A DNA stretch of 64,000 bases. Origin: Mycoplasmopsis verecunda. GTDB lineage: Bacteria > Bacillota_I > Bacilli_A > Mycoplasmatales > Metamycoplasmataceae. Shown piece by piece: positions 48,725-60,238 of the stretch. Within the stretch, counting starts at the first letter, position 1. Every line of letters starts with the position of its first letter. Where the stretch lies: the NCBI RefSeq assembly GCF_033546915.1, contig NZ_CP137850.1, positions 868,001 through 932,000 on the forward strand, given 5' to 3'. Made by a program: the position numbers and the translations under genes. The notes below the pieces were generated by a model. That model saw only the letters and a program-made list of their open reading frames with translations, was not told where the DNA came from and made no database searches.

Positions 48725-51080
48725 TATAATCAAATTTATACCTTTAAAGTTAAAGAAGAATTATGATAAAAACAACATTTCTGAATTCATTCTTACATTT
48801 TTCAATCTTCACAAATTAATTTATGAATATTATCATAATACCTTTTGTGATATTCATAATGATGATAGTATAAAAAATATAGGATTTATTGCCACATACG
48901 GAAAGGGAAAGTCAACTTTTATTAGTTGATTATATACATATAAAAACATTATTGAAAATAGCAACTCTGCTTTAGATATAGAATTAAAGAAATTTATAGA
49001 TATTGAAGATGATAATATTAATAAATCTGCCGTTTTTGATTATTATAATATGATGGAACATATTATAAGTTCACATATTAATAGAAATATAATGGAATAT
49101 TTTGATGGCAAAATACAAAATATTACTCTAATAGATTTTGAATCTTGTCATTGTTCACAAAATAACTCAAATAATATTAAATACTCTGAAATTGCATTAA
49201 ACTTTATAAATCTTGCAAAACTCTTTTATACAAATTATAAGCAAAACTTAAATTCTTATTCACTTCCTATATCTATCTCGATAGGCGATTATGATTTAGA
49301 TGGCAACAAAGATATTTCAACTAATTTTATTGAAGAAAAAATCATTTCAAAACTTGAATCATGTATCAGCGATAAAGATATACAGAGACATCAAGTTCCG
49401 TTAAAATCAACTACAAGACATTCTAAATTTATTTCTTTACTCTTTGTAATATCTTTATTTTGCACATTAATTTTTGGAACAACTCTGATAACTTTAAAAT
49501 TATTTAATTATCCTGTTGATATATTTGTTGATAAAGTTCAAAAAATCAGCATAAATGGCCAGACTATAAATATATCAGATGATGTAAATACTTATTGATG
49601 ACATATAAGTTTAATATTACATATTGGTTTCTTAATATCAATTGTATTTCTTTCATTTGTTATTTGTTGAAAATCATATTTTTGAATTAGAAATAAATCA
49701 TATTCAAAAATTAAATTTGATTCTTTACAAATAATGGGCACAAATATTCAAGCTTCAGATGAAAAGCAAGGTTTTAGTGAAAATAAGAAATATATTTATA
49801 AACTAATTTCTTTAATATGTAATGTTTATGATAAAAAGCATCCTAATAAAGCATTGATATTTGAAGATTTAGATAGATTACATAATAAAGATATATTTAC
49901 GTCATTGCATGATTTAAATAGTGAAATTAATCAAATGATAAAAAACAATTTTACTAATCATAATCAATCTAATGCTATTCAATTTATTTATGTTACATCA
50001 GATTCTATTTTTACTGATGTAGATGATAAAACAAAATTTTTTGATGCTATTATTAATTATGATAATGATTATTTAAATAATAAACTCTCTAACTCTCAAA
50101 TCCAACAAGTTATTCTGGATAAATTTAATATTTCAAATATCGATAATATTTATACCAGTAAAAGTGTAGATGTATTAACTTTGAACTTATTCCAAAGTTT
50201 TATAAATCACATATCTACGAAAATTTCAAACTATAGAACATATGTTTTATTTAAAGAATATCTCGATGAAGAGTTTACTAATAATCAAAGTTACATTAAT
50301 TATATTGACGATTTAAAGAATTGAAATTTAGCATTCTATTACTTTGATATTTATAATAAAGAAAATAAAGATTATGTTTCATTTTTAATTGATTTTATGA
50401 GATTGTACAATGTTTATATAAGAACCTTTTTCGCTAGTGATTATAATAAATTTCAATTAGAAGCTAGTTATTTAAATTATTCAAACCAAAACTTAAATTC
50501 ATTATTTAGTGGAATAAAAAAATATCTAATTGATAAATTATTGCAACAAACTAATAATGATTTTAAATGAGTTTATAGATATACTAAAATAATTAATATT
50601 CTTGAAACTTGCTGTACAATGAATCATTTATTACAAATAGACAATGATTTACCTAAAAATATAATAGATATAGTAGTTAATAATACTATAGATATTAATT
50701 CTTCAGAAATTGATGTTGAATTCAAATACTTCTTCAATAATCAATCAAATGAATCAAATCAATATTTATGAAAATATAACACACAAGATATTGAAGATAT
50801 CTATAATATTGATTTAATGTTTTCATTAGGTATATGACAAGGAAATGATTTTAAGAAAGCTTATTTAAATAATCAAAGAGAACTCACACTAAGAATATCT
50901 AATAAATTAATTCCTTATAGTGAAGATTTCTATAATTTACAAACTATATCTCTTAATTTCCTAAAATTACTTTTAATTTCAATAGAAGAAAATAATAATC
51001 TTCAATCAGTTAGGGCTTATTTAAATGAAGGAACTCGAGAAGTAAATTTATTAAATAAAGTACTTAATATTGTGAATTAA
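48717..51080 (+). CDS. Cargo gene F: membrane-anchored YobI/KAP-like P-loop NTPase
   Basis: A 787-residue protein. Walker A is GFIATYGKGKST (about 56-67). The Walker B-like ALIFEDLDRL (about 379-388) has the FEDLDR signature of the YobI/KAP NTPases. Between them two membrane helices (about 238-259 and 297-318) interrupt the P-loop domain, as in KAP/YobI proteins, with an outside loop of about 40 residues. The C-terminal 400 residues are helical and unrecognised. A strong GGAGG stands 6 nt before the ATG, and the start overlaps the E stop by 8 nt. KAP-type NTPases are proposed to organise membrane-associated signalling complexes, so F is the natural sensor/anchor of the cargo. UGA is Trp throughout. 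Confidence 0.8.
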
Positions 51081-51090
51081 TTAATAAGAA

Positions 51091-51129
51091 AAAATATCAG
51101 CAGCCTGATTAATAGGTAGCTGATATTTT
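51091..51129. terminator. Bidirectional terminator between gene F and lepA
   Basis: The stem AAAATATCAGC/GCTGATATTTT has A and T runs on both sides. It ends both converging units and marks the right edge of the cargo operon. Confidence 0.85.
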
Positions 51130-51132
51130 AAA

Positions 51133-52941
51133 TTATTTCTTCGGATCAATATTAGTTTTAAGTACAGATAAGAAAGCTTCTTGTGGAACTTCTATTGAAC
51201 CAAGTTTCTTCATACGTTTCTTTCCTTCTTTTTGCTTTTTAAGAAGTTTTTGGCGTCTTGTAACATCACCACCATATAGTTTAGCGGTAACATCTTTTCT
51301 ATAAGCTTTTATAGTTTCTCTAGCTATAATTTTTCCACCTATAGTTGCTTGTACAGGTACTTCAAAGTTTTGCCTTGGAATTGCATCTTTTAGTTTTTGA
51401 CATAATTCTCGAGCTGATTCATAAGCCTTTTCTCTATGCGTAATTATTGAGAAAGCATCAACTTTATCTCCATTTAATAAAATGTCTACTTTGACTAAAT
51501 CAGATTCTCTATATCCTATTCATTCATATTCAAATGAAGCATAACCTTTTGTACTACTTTTTAATCTATCGAAGAAGTCGAATATAGTTTCTGCCAAAGG
51601 AAGTTCATAAACTACTTTAGAACGTCTTGAATCAACCATTTCAAGTGATTTATATATTCCACGTTTATTTTGACATAACTCCATTACATTACCAATATAT
51701 TCATTTGGAACAAAAATACTTGCTTCTACATAAGGCTCTTCAATTTTTTCAATAAATGTACGATCAGGGAATAATGTTGGATTTGAAATTAATTCAACTT
51801 GACCTTTTGTAGTTGTTACTTTATATTCAACAGATGGAGAAGTAGCAATAATACCTACTTTATATTCTCTATCTAGTCTTTCTTGTAATATTTCCATATG
51901 AAGCATTCCAAGGAATCCGACTCTAAAACCAAAACCTAATGCTTTAGAAGTTTCTTGTTCTCAAGTTATAGATGAATCACTTAAAGAGATTTTTTCTAAT
52001 GATTCTTTTAAATCCATGTAATCTCTAGTATCAATTGGATAAAACCCAGTGAATACTACTGGTTTCATTTTCTTATATCCTGGAAGAGCTTTATCAGTTG
52101 GATTATTAGCTAGTGTAATAGTATCACCAACATTTACTTCTTTAGCATCTCTAATAGCAGCTGATACTCAACCTACTTCTCCAGCTACTAATTCATCTTT
52201 TTTAGTTTCATAAGGATTTCTAACCCCTAAATCAATTACATGATATGGTTGTTCATCATTCATCCGAGACATAAAAAGGAATTTATCTCCAGTTCTTAAT
52301 TTTCCTTCAAATACACGAATTAACATAACAACACCACGATATGGATCAAAATAACTATCAAATATTAATGCTTTTAAAGGTTTATTATCATCCGCATCTT
52401 TTGGTGCTGGAATATATTTAACTATTGAATCTAATAATTCATGTACACCTTGTCCCGTTTTAGCTGATACTAATATTGCATTATCTGTAGGTATACCAAT
52501 AACGTTTTCAATTTCTTCTTTCACTTCTTCTACATTAGCGCTTGGCAAATCAATTTTATTAATAACAGGTAAAATTTCAAGATTATTTTCTAGCGCTAAG
52601 TAAACGTTAGCTAATGTTTGTGCCTCGATTCCTTGTGTTGCATCAACTAGTAATAATGCACCTTCTGAAGCAGCTAGAGAACGTGATACTTCATAATTGA
52701 AATCCACATGCCCTGGAGTATCAATTAAATGAAAAATATAATCTTTATATTTAATTTGAACAGCATTTAATTTTATAGTAATTCCACGTTCTTGTTCAAG
52801 ATCCATTGAATCTAAAAATTGTGCCTTTAAATCTCTATTTGCTACAGTATTTGTGTATTCAAGTATTCTATCTGCTAGAGTACTTTTTCCATGGTCAATA
52901 TGAGCAATTATTGAGAAGTTTCTTATCTTGTCTTTATTCAT
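51133..52941 (-). CDS. lepA: Elongation factor 4
   Basis: A ribosome-associated GTPase, 602 residues. G1 is [16 protein letters not shown]2/G3 include ERGITIKLN and [12 protein letters not shown], and G4 is [10 protein letters not shown]. The C-terminal LepA-specific domain ends [18 protein letters not shown] followed by [11 protein letters not shown], which separates it from EF-G. It is a single-gene unit. The start is at 52941, and the promoter lies in the 170-bp gap that also holds the candidate small RNA on the other strand. Confidence 0.97.
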
Positions 52942-53006
52942 GTTATATATTTTATAATTTTTAAATTTTTTTTATAGAAAATAACAAAAGAGAGTATAAT
53001 AATCAC

Positions 53007-53110
53007 AGTGCTTGAGAAATCAAGAATGAGATATCTATAAGGTATCGCTGCTTGCGGAAAATATACTCGCCTTTCTTATGATAATTAGTTCGTTACGGCG
53101 AACTTTTTTA
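53007..53110 (+). ncRNA. Candidate small structured RNA
   Basis: A perfect -10 TATAAT at 52995-53000 precedes a run of small hairpins: CTTGA-GAAA-TCAAG (a GNRA tetraloop), GATA...TATC, and CGC...GCG. It ends in a rho-independent terminator, AGTTCG-TTACGG-CGAACT plus six Ts (53087-53109). There is no ribosome binding site or open frame. I tested it by eye against SRP RNA, RNase P, tmRNA and 6S features and found no match. The strand is opposite to lepA. Length would be about 104 nt. Confidence 0.55.
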
Positions 53111-53115
53111 ATTCC

Positions 53116-54454
53116 CGAACTAAAAAAGATATTTAGGACAGTTCCTTTCATCAAAAAAATCTAAATATTCATTCGGTGACATGTAATTTAAGGCCTTAAT
53201 AGGCTTTTTATTATTTCAATAATCTACATATTCATCTATTAATATTTTCACATGATTAATTGATAATTTTTCGATATTGTGTTGAGAGAATAATTCTTGT
53301 CTAATTCTTCCAAAATATATTCAATTCATAGGTTATCATTAGACTTACCTGCAATACCCATTGACTGTCTGATATTTCTCTTCTTCAATTCTTTTCTAAC
53401 TTCTTTATCGAAATACTGTCTTCCATAATTAGTATTCAAGATTGAAATATTGTTAGGTAATTTGCAAATATCTTTCAATACAACTTTTGCAGATTGATTA
53501 TCGCTTAAATTATAAGCAAGTATTTTTCCAGTTTTTATGTCACTAATCATATGTAAATGATAGTGTTTATCATTATTACTTATAACCATAAAATCACCAG
53601 ATGCTGCTTCCAGTGGCTTTAAATTTTTACGTTTATCTAAACCTACAAGATAGTCAAAGTCGTCTTTTGTATTTTTATCTTCTTTGAATTTCTTAGGTTT
53701 CTTTGAGCTATTTACATATAGATGTGAATTTACCATTATTTTTGAAACTGTTGGTTGTGAAATGTCAAAGTATTTATTCTTTTTAATTAAACCAGCTATT
53801 TTATCGGATCCAATTCTACCTTTGTGTTCTTTAAACATTTCATTAACTGTGACTATATATTCAATGTTATTTACTTTTCGAATCTTTTCTTTTCTTATAA
53901 CCAACATTATGTTTTCTATCATAAAATCTTGAACGATGAATGCGAAATAATCTGCATAGCTGTGCTGTAGATGTTTTACATTTTGATTTTTTGATTTTTT
54001 GATTTTATCTATAACTTCAGAGACTTTATTATTTCTATCTTTTTTAGTTGAGTTTTCACCTAAAATCTCATCTAATAACACATTTAAGATAATTTCATAG
54101 TCTTCATCACTGATATTATTTGGTTTTGTTATTTTTCTATCTTGATTTTTCTTTTTAATAGATTTCATAGAAATTCCGTTTCTTTTCTTATAGTCTAAAT
54201 TATTATAAGTATTATACGGAATAAATTCAATTAATTTCTTATTTGTGAATTTCAAGACATTTGTTTTAAATCTTCTAAACCAATTATCATAAACATCGGT
54301 ATCAGTTCAACCTAATTCTTTCTCTTTTGATAAATATATCTTAAAGGAACATCATTTATTACATCTCTTAATGATTTTGCGAATTGACTAATTGAGTGCC
54401 ATTTTCCTATATTCAGTTACCACATTTGCTGTCCTGAATATCTTTATAAGCTCG
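53116..54454 (-). mobile_element. IS3-family-like element, copy 2
   Basis: A 1339-bp element with the same ends as copy 1, flanked by a 3-bp TCC duplication (53113-53115 and 54455-54457). It sits right after the T-run of the small-RNA terminator. Its full length defines the element and shows what is missing or inserted in copy 1. Confidence 0.9.
53120..54410 (-). pseudogene. IS3-like transposase, copy 2 (decayed)
   Basis: Most of the frame is open (53326-54255) and shows the same DDE domain as copy 1, but it is inactivated in several ways. The start ATG is ATA at 54408-54410. A T is missing near 54326, breaking the N-terminus. A base is missing near 53313, changing the frame before the last 65 or so residues. 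The catalytic motif LNTDHGRQYF of copy 1 is LNTNYGRQYF here (Asp to Asn). Confidence 0.85.
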
Positions 54455-54501
54455 TCCGATTTTTTATATAATTGACATGACAAATTTCTAGGAGATTATA
54501 T

Positions 54502-55338
54502 ATGTTTAAAACTGACGGCAGTCCACATAAATCGGGTGTTAATGGAGAAATTGCATTATTAAAATTTCTAAACAATCCAAGTAACTTTACTTATTTATCG
54601 AGACTTTTTAGTAAATATTATTTTCACAATATCGAAAAACCTTTTAAATTTATCTTAAAGGGTGGTACACAAAACAGAGCTGACTTATATTGTGAAAATA
54701 ATAATATTTCATTATCTGTAAAAACTAAAAAATTTACTAATAATAAATATCATGGTACATTTGATTTATTAAATACATCTATGATATTGAAATATACCGA
54801 ACTAAATAATTTTAAATTTAATAAAGCTCTAGGTAAATATGAAGCAATATTAAAGAAAATACAGACTGAAAATATCACTAATAGACAGGCTGTTGATCCA
54901 TTAATTAACGATTCTATTAATAATATACTTATTTCATTAGATGGTTCTGTAATTAGCAAGATGTTTACATCTATTCATCGCTTAGAGAAAGATGTAATTG
55001 ATGTAATAAGGGATTATACAAATGATATAAATGATGATATATCTCTTGATGATTTACATTTTCTAGATAAAAATTGATTGAAAAAAGAAGCCGCATTATT
55101 AGAAGACACAGACTCATTTCAAACACAAAATAAATCAATTAGATTGTTATATTCTACTGGAACGAAATCACCTTTTAGATTACGTGTTGCATTGAATAAC
55201 GGGATAACTGCTTTACTTGTTATGCTTAATGTTATGCCAAAGGTACAAAACAAAAACTCAAAATCTGTATTAACATTTAAAATACAAGTAGATGATATAA
55301 GTTATTTAGTGCAAAAATATGAAAAAAGAATAGATTAA
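54502..55338 (+). CDS. Putative type II restriction endonuclease
   Basis: A 278-residue protein paired with a DNA methyltransferase. The region GGTQNRADLYCENNNISLSV then KTKK (residues about 54-78) has the Asp...x-Lys spacing of a PD-(D/E)xK nuclease site. The N-terminal GVNGEIALLKFLNN helix also fits such enzymes. Specificity cannot be read. The stop codon overlaps that of the methyltransferase (convergent, 4 nt). The ATG at 54502 has AGGAGAT upstream. The function is inferred mainly from pairing, so other methyltransferase-linked proteins are possible. Confidence 0.65.
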
Positions 55339-56321
55339 AACTTATTACTAATAGTTTCTTCTATTCTTTTTTTTGCAATTTGATAGTATTCTTCGTCTAA
55401 TTCACATCCAATAAAATTTCTATTATGTTTTAAACAAGCTATTCCTGTTGAACCAGACCCCATAAAGCAATCAAGTACTGTGTCGTTTTCTTTTGTATAC
55501 ATAAGAATTAATTTTTCCATTAATTCAACCGGTTTTTGAGTTGGATGGAAATATTTTTGCTCTTTAGCGACATTTAAAACATTGCTAAAAGTTTTTGAAT
55601 ATTCAGATGAGTCTAACCTTACACCTTTATTTAATTCTTTTTCTTTTTTTCAAATTAATTTTAATTCTTCATATGGTATGAATTTGTCTCATTTATTAAT
55701 ATGATATTTAGAAATTAATTGTTCATATAATTCTTCACTCAATAATCCAAATTGATCACCAACAAAATAGAACCAAAATTCTAACTTTCGGTGACCTAAA
55801 TCATGATGTATTCCTCTTCTAGGCTTATTTATTCATTTAAACATTTGTTGAGCATATCATCTACAATAATATTGATTTTTATCTATTTCTTTTTCACTTG
55901 CAATATTGTTAAATGTTCTTTTTTTCTGTGCTTTTTCATTATGAATAAAGATAGCTATGTTCTCAGTAAAAATTAAAGGCATTTTATCTGCATGGAATCC
56001 TTGAGCAGCATTATTCTTTTGTCAAATTAATTCATATTTATAGTCTTTGATATTAGATAAGATCATACTAGCATATGTTGGGTTTTGACCAAAACAAGCA
56101 ATAGTACCACCATCTTTTATAATACGATTAAATTCTTCAAACATTTCATCTCAATTAATATTTGTGTCTCAATCAATTATTCTTTTTTGGCCAGATAGTT
56201 TCATACCTTTTATTTTTCCGTATGGAGGATCAATACAAATAAAATCAATGCTTTTATCTTGTATTTGAGATAAGAGTACTTTGTAATCGATATTTTTTAT
56301 GTCGTAAAATAATTTGCTCAT
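55335..56321 (-). CDS. Site-specific DNA methyltransferase (N4/N6, beta class)
   Basis: A 328-residue SAM-dependent methyltransferase. Catalytic motif IV DPPYGKIKGM lies near the N-terminus (about residue 32). SAM-binding motif I DCFMGSGSTGIACL lies near the C-terminus with HPTQKPVELMEKLI before it. The order IV...I is the beta class, which makes N6-adenine or N4-cytosine. It is the cognate modification enzyme of the endonuclease at 54502. AGGAGT lies upstream of the ATG at 56321. Confidence 0.9.
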
Positions 56322-56396
56322 AAGACTCCTTTAGATAAAATTTAGTAGGTAAAATAATTATATTTATATTGGTATTTTTTTATACAAAATAAATAA

Positions 56397-56420
56397 AAAA
56401 GTTAGCAATTGCTAACGATT
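56397..56420 (-). terminator. Rho-independent terminator of lysS
   Basis: GTTAGCAATTGCTAAC (56401-56416) is a perfect palindrome followed on the minus strand by six Ts. Confidence 0.85.
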
Positions 56421-56429
56421 TCACTTTAA

Positions 56430-57893
<1,464 letters not shown>

Positions 57894-57980
57894 AATATCT
57901 CCTATTTAAATGATATTGATTGATTTATCAATTGTTTTATAATTATATTAAATAAATGTTTATATAAAAGGAGTATTTTT

Positions 57981-58193
57981 ATGATTAAAAGTAATAAAAG
58001 TTATGTAGCTCTAGTATTATTATCAATTTTCTTAGGCGCATTGGGTATTGATAGATTTTATGCTGGAAATGTATTACTTGGAATTTTAAAATTAATTACA
58101 GCTGGCGGATTTGGTATATGATACATAATTGATATAGTATTAGCTATTGTAGGTGCATTTAAAGACAATCAAGGATTATACATTAGACCTTAA
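57981..58193 (+). CDS. TM2-domain membrane protein
   Basis: A 70-residue protein of two membrane helices joined by the TM2 signature: SYVALVLLSIFLGALGIDRF and YAGNVLLGILKLITAGGFGI, then WYIIDIVLAIVGAFKDNQG. The DRFYAG and GIWYIIDI motifs are diagnostic. AAAGGAG precedes the ATG. The function of bacterial TM2 proteins is unknown. Its 3' end and terminator are repeated twice downstream by transposon target duplications. Confidence 0.92.
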
Positions 58194-58250
58194 ACAATGA
58201 AGAAAAGATACCACATCATATGTGGTATCTAATTTTTTAATCTGTTCATT
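58173..58250. repeat. 78-bp target-site duplication, left copy
   Basis: This unit covers the last 7 codons of the TM2 gene, the stop and the terminator hairpin. It recurs exactly at 60104-60181, the long, variable-length duplication typical of IS1634-family insertions. Confidence 0.92.
58206..58237 (+). terminator. Terminator of the TM2 gene
   Basis: An 11-bp stem, AGATACCACAT/ATGTGGTATCT, is followed by six Ts. Further copies, produced by transposition, lie at about 60137-60165 and 62129-62157. Confidence 0.88.
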
Positions 58251-60103
58251 TCCTGAGTTTCCAAGTTAAATAATATTAAAAATCATACAATCCTACAAAT
58301 AGAGCTGTATGATTTTTTAATCATAAAAATTACATACATAAAATATTATTTAATGCTTTGTTTACAATTTCATAATCTGATTTATTATCAGAGCTTTTAT
58401 TTATAAATGTTTTTCTAACAATTTGATTATTTACCAATTCTTCAACCATAACAGCTGATTTTATTGATTCAATTAATCTATTATTTGTAAATTTATCAAT
58501 TACTCCATATTTATGTAAATATTCATTAACTTTATATAAAGAGTATTTTAAAACTACTAGAGCTAAAAAAACATAATACAAAGTGTCCTCGAATATGTTT
58601 ATCGTTTCACACATAAATTGGTCTAACATCAAGTGAGCTTTTAATGTTCTGAAGTTTTCTTCTATTTGTCATTGTTTATGATAAATATTTTTTATTTCCT
58701 CAGGTGATAAGTCCATTCTTGAAGTTTCATATACATAAATACCATCAAATTTCTTATCTTGTTCAATCTTTTCATAATTAAGAACAAAATTTATAGAGTC
58801 ATTTGTTTTAAAGAACTTATATTTTTTAATTCCTATTAAATCTTCACCTTTAACAACACCATTTTTGTTTTGTTTTTTAATGAAGTTATTAATTAAAAAC
58901 ATCTCTGTCAGCTTTATCTTTTTTAGCTCTTTTTCACTGAAAGTTACAATTCTTCTTCTTTTATGTCCATTTAATCTCTTTTTATTTCACATTGACGCAT
59001 ATTCTTGTTCTTTATATTTAAATTCACCATTTTCAATTCAATCACTTTCATTAAAAATATATTCTTTAAATTGATTTGAGCCAGCTTTTGCACGATATGA
59101 AATTATAAAATCAATTCCTAATTGCTCTAAAAATCTGATGTTTCTGTTTGAAGACATACCTCTATCAGCTATGATGGTGATATTTTTAACATCATAAGTT
59201 TGAGTCATTTTAATGATAAATGGAATCATAGTTGAAGCATCCATTGTATTACCTTTGAAAAGCTCAAAATGTATAGGAATACCATTTGAATCTGTTGCCA
59301 TACCTAATACAACTTGATCCTCTTTGATTTTTCCATCTTTAGAATAACCCGGAAATCTTAAACCATCTCTTTTGAAAGTTTCAAAATATACAGTTGATGA
59401 ATCATAAAATACTAATTCAATTTCTCTTTTTGTCTTTTCAGAAATAACTTTGTTAACTCTTTTTAAAATGTCGACTTTATAATCATCGAGTAAATCTAAA
59501 ACATTATAAAAAACTACTTTTTTTAAGCTTGATTTCACTGATGAAATCATCTTTTTATTGAATGTCTGAATAATGCTGTCAGCTTGTATGATTCTTGAGG
59601 AAATAAAATATTCCAATAATTGTTCTAGCTGTTTATGCTTGGTTTTAGGTAGTGAATTAAATATTTCTAATTCTTTTATAATTGAATATAAGTTTTGAAT
59701 GCCATAGTTAACTAATCTATTTTCAAAATATCCATTATTTAAAGAATTAATTAATTGTTCTTTTACATATTCTTTTTCAGAGTCAATCGGAATCACCTTT
59801 GCATTTTGCTTTAATATATCCAATGCATTAGGATTTAATTTCTCAAGTTCTTCCAAATATCCTAAACCAACAATTCTTTTATATCCTTTTCCAAAACCTA
59901 AAGTTTTACAAACTGATAAATATATTTTGTCTTTGTTTTTACTTTTCATTATATGTAACTTAGCTTTGCTTTCCATATAATTATTATACCACTTTATGAA
60001 TGTAATGAATATATAAAAAGTAAAAATTTTTTTGTTGTTTTATACTATGTATAAAAGGCGTCGAAAATTAAATAAAAAGAGCTTCCAACTTGGAAACTCA
60101 GGA
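58251..60103 (-). mobile_element. IS1634-family element 1
   Basis: An 1853-bp element with 17-bp perfect terminal inverted repeats (TCCTGAGTTTCCAAGTT / AACTTGGAAACTCAGGA). It has one transposase and a 78-bp flanking duplication. It belongs to the IS4-derived IS1634/IS1549 group known from mycoplasmas. Confidence 0.93.
58330..59976 (-). CDS. IS1634-family transposase 1
   Basis: A 548-residue DDE transposase. First Asp in LVFYDSSTVYFETF, second in ITIIADRGMSSNRNI, Glu in YHKQWQIEENFRTLKAHL (the YREK-like block). The frame is complete with UGA as Trp (for example QWQIEE). The start at 59976 precedes MESKAKLHIMKSKNKDKIYL. Length is normal for IS1634. It may be active. Confidence 0.92.
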
Positions 60104-60181
60104 GGATTATACATTAGACCTTAAACAATGAAGAAAAGATACCACATCATATGTGGTATCTAATTTTTTAATCTGTTCATT
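60104..60181. repeat. 78-bp target-site duplication, right copy
   Basis: This exact repeat of 58173-58250 carries a non-coding fragment of the TM2 3' end and a second terminator hairpin. Confidence 0.92.
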
Positions 60182-60238
60182 TAATATCTTTAGGATGAAT
60201 TGTGCTGTGGTTTGATTTAATTTTATCAATTCTACCTT
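60113..60238. repeat. 126-bp target-site duplication of element 2, left copy
   Basis: Repeated exactly at 62105-62230. It contains the TM2 tail, the terminator and the last 23 or so codons of the ABC ATPase gene (minus strand). It overlaps the right 78-bp copy, which records the order of events in the locus. Confidence 0.92.

Noticed and set aside
53007-53110. SRP, RNase P, tmRNA or 6S RNA identity for the small transcript
   Set aside because: None of the conserved core motifs of these RNAs is present. It is kept only as an unassigned candidate.
54750-54959. Minus-strand frame inside the endonuclease gene
   Set aside because: Shadow of the plus-strand gene at 54502-55338.
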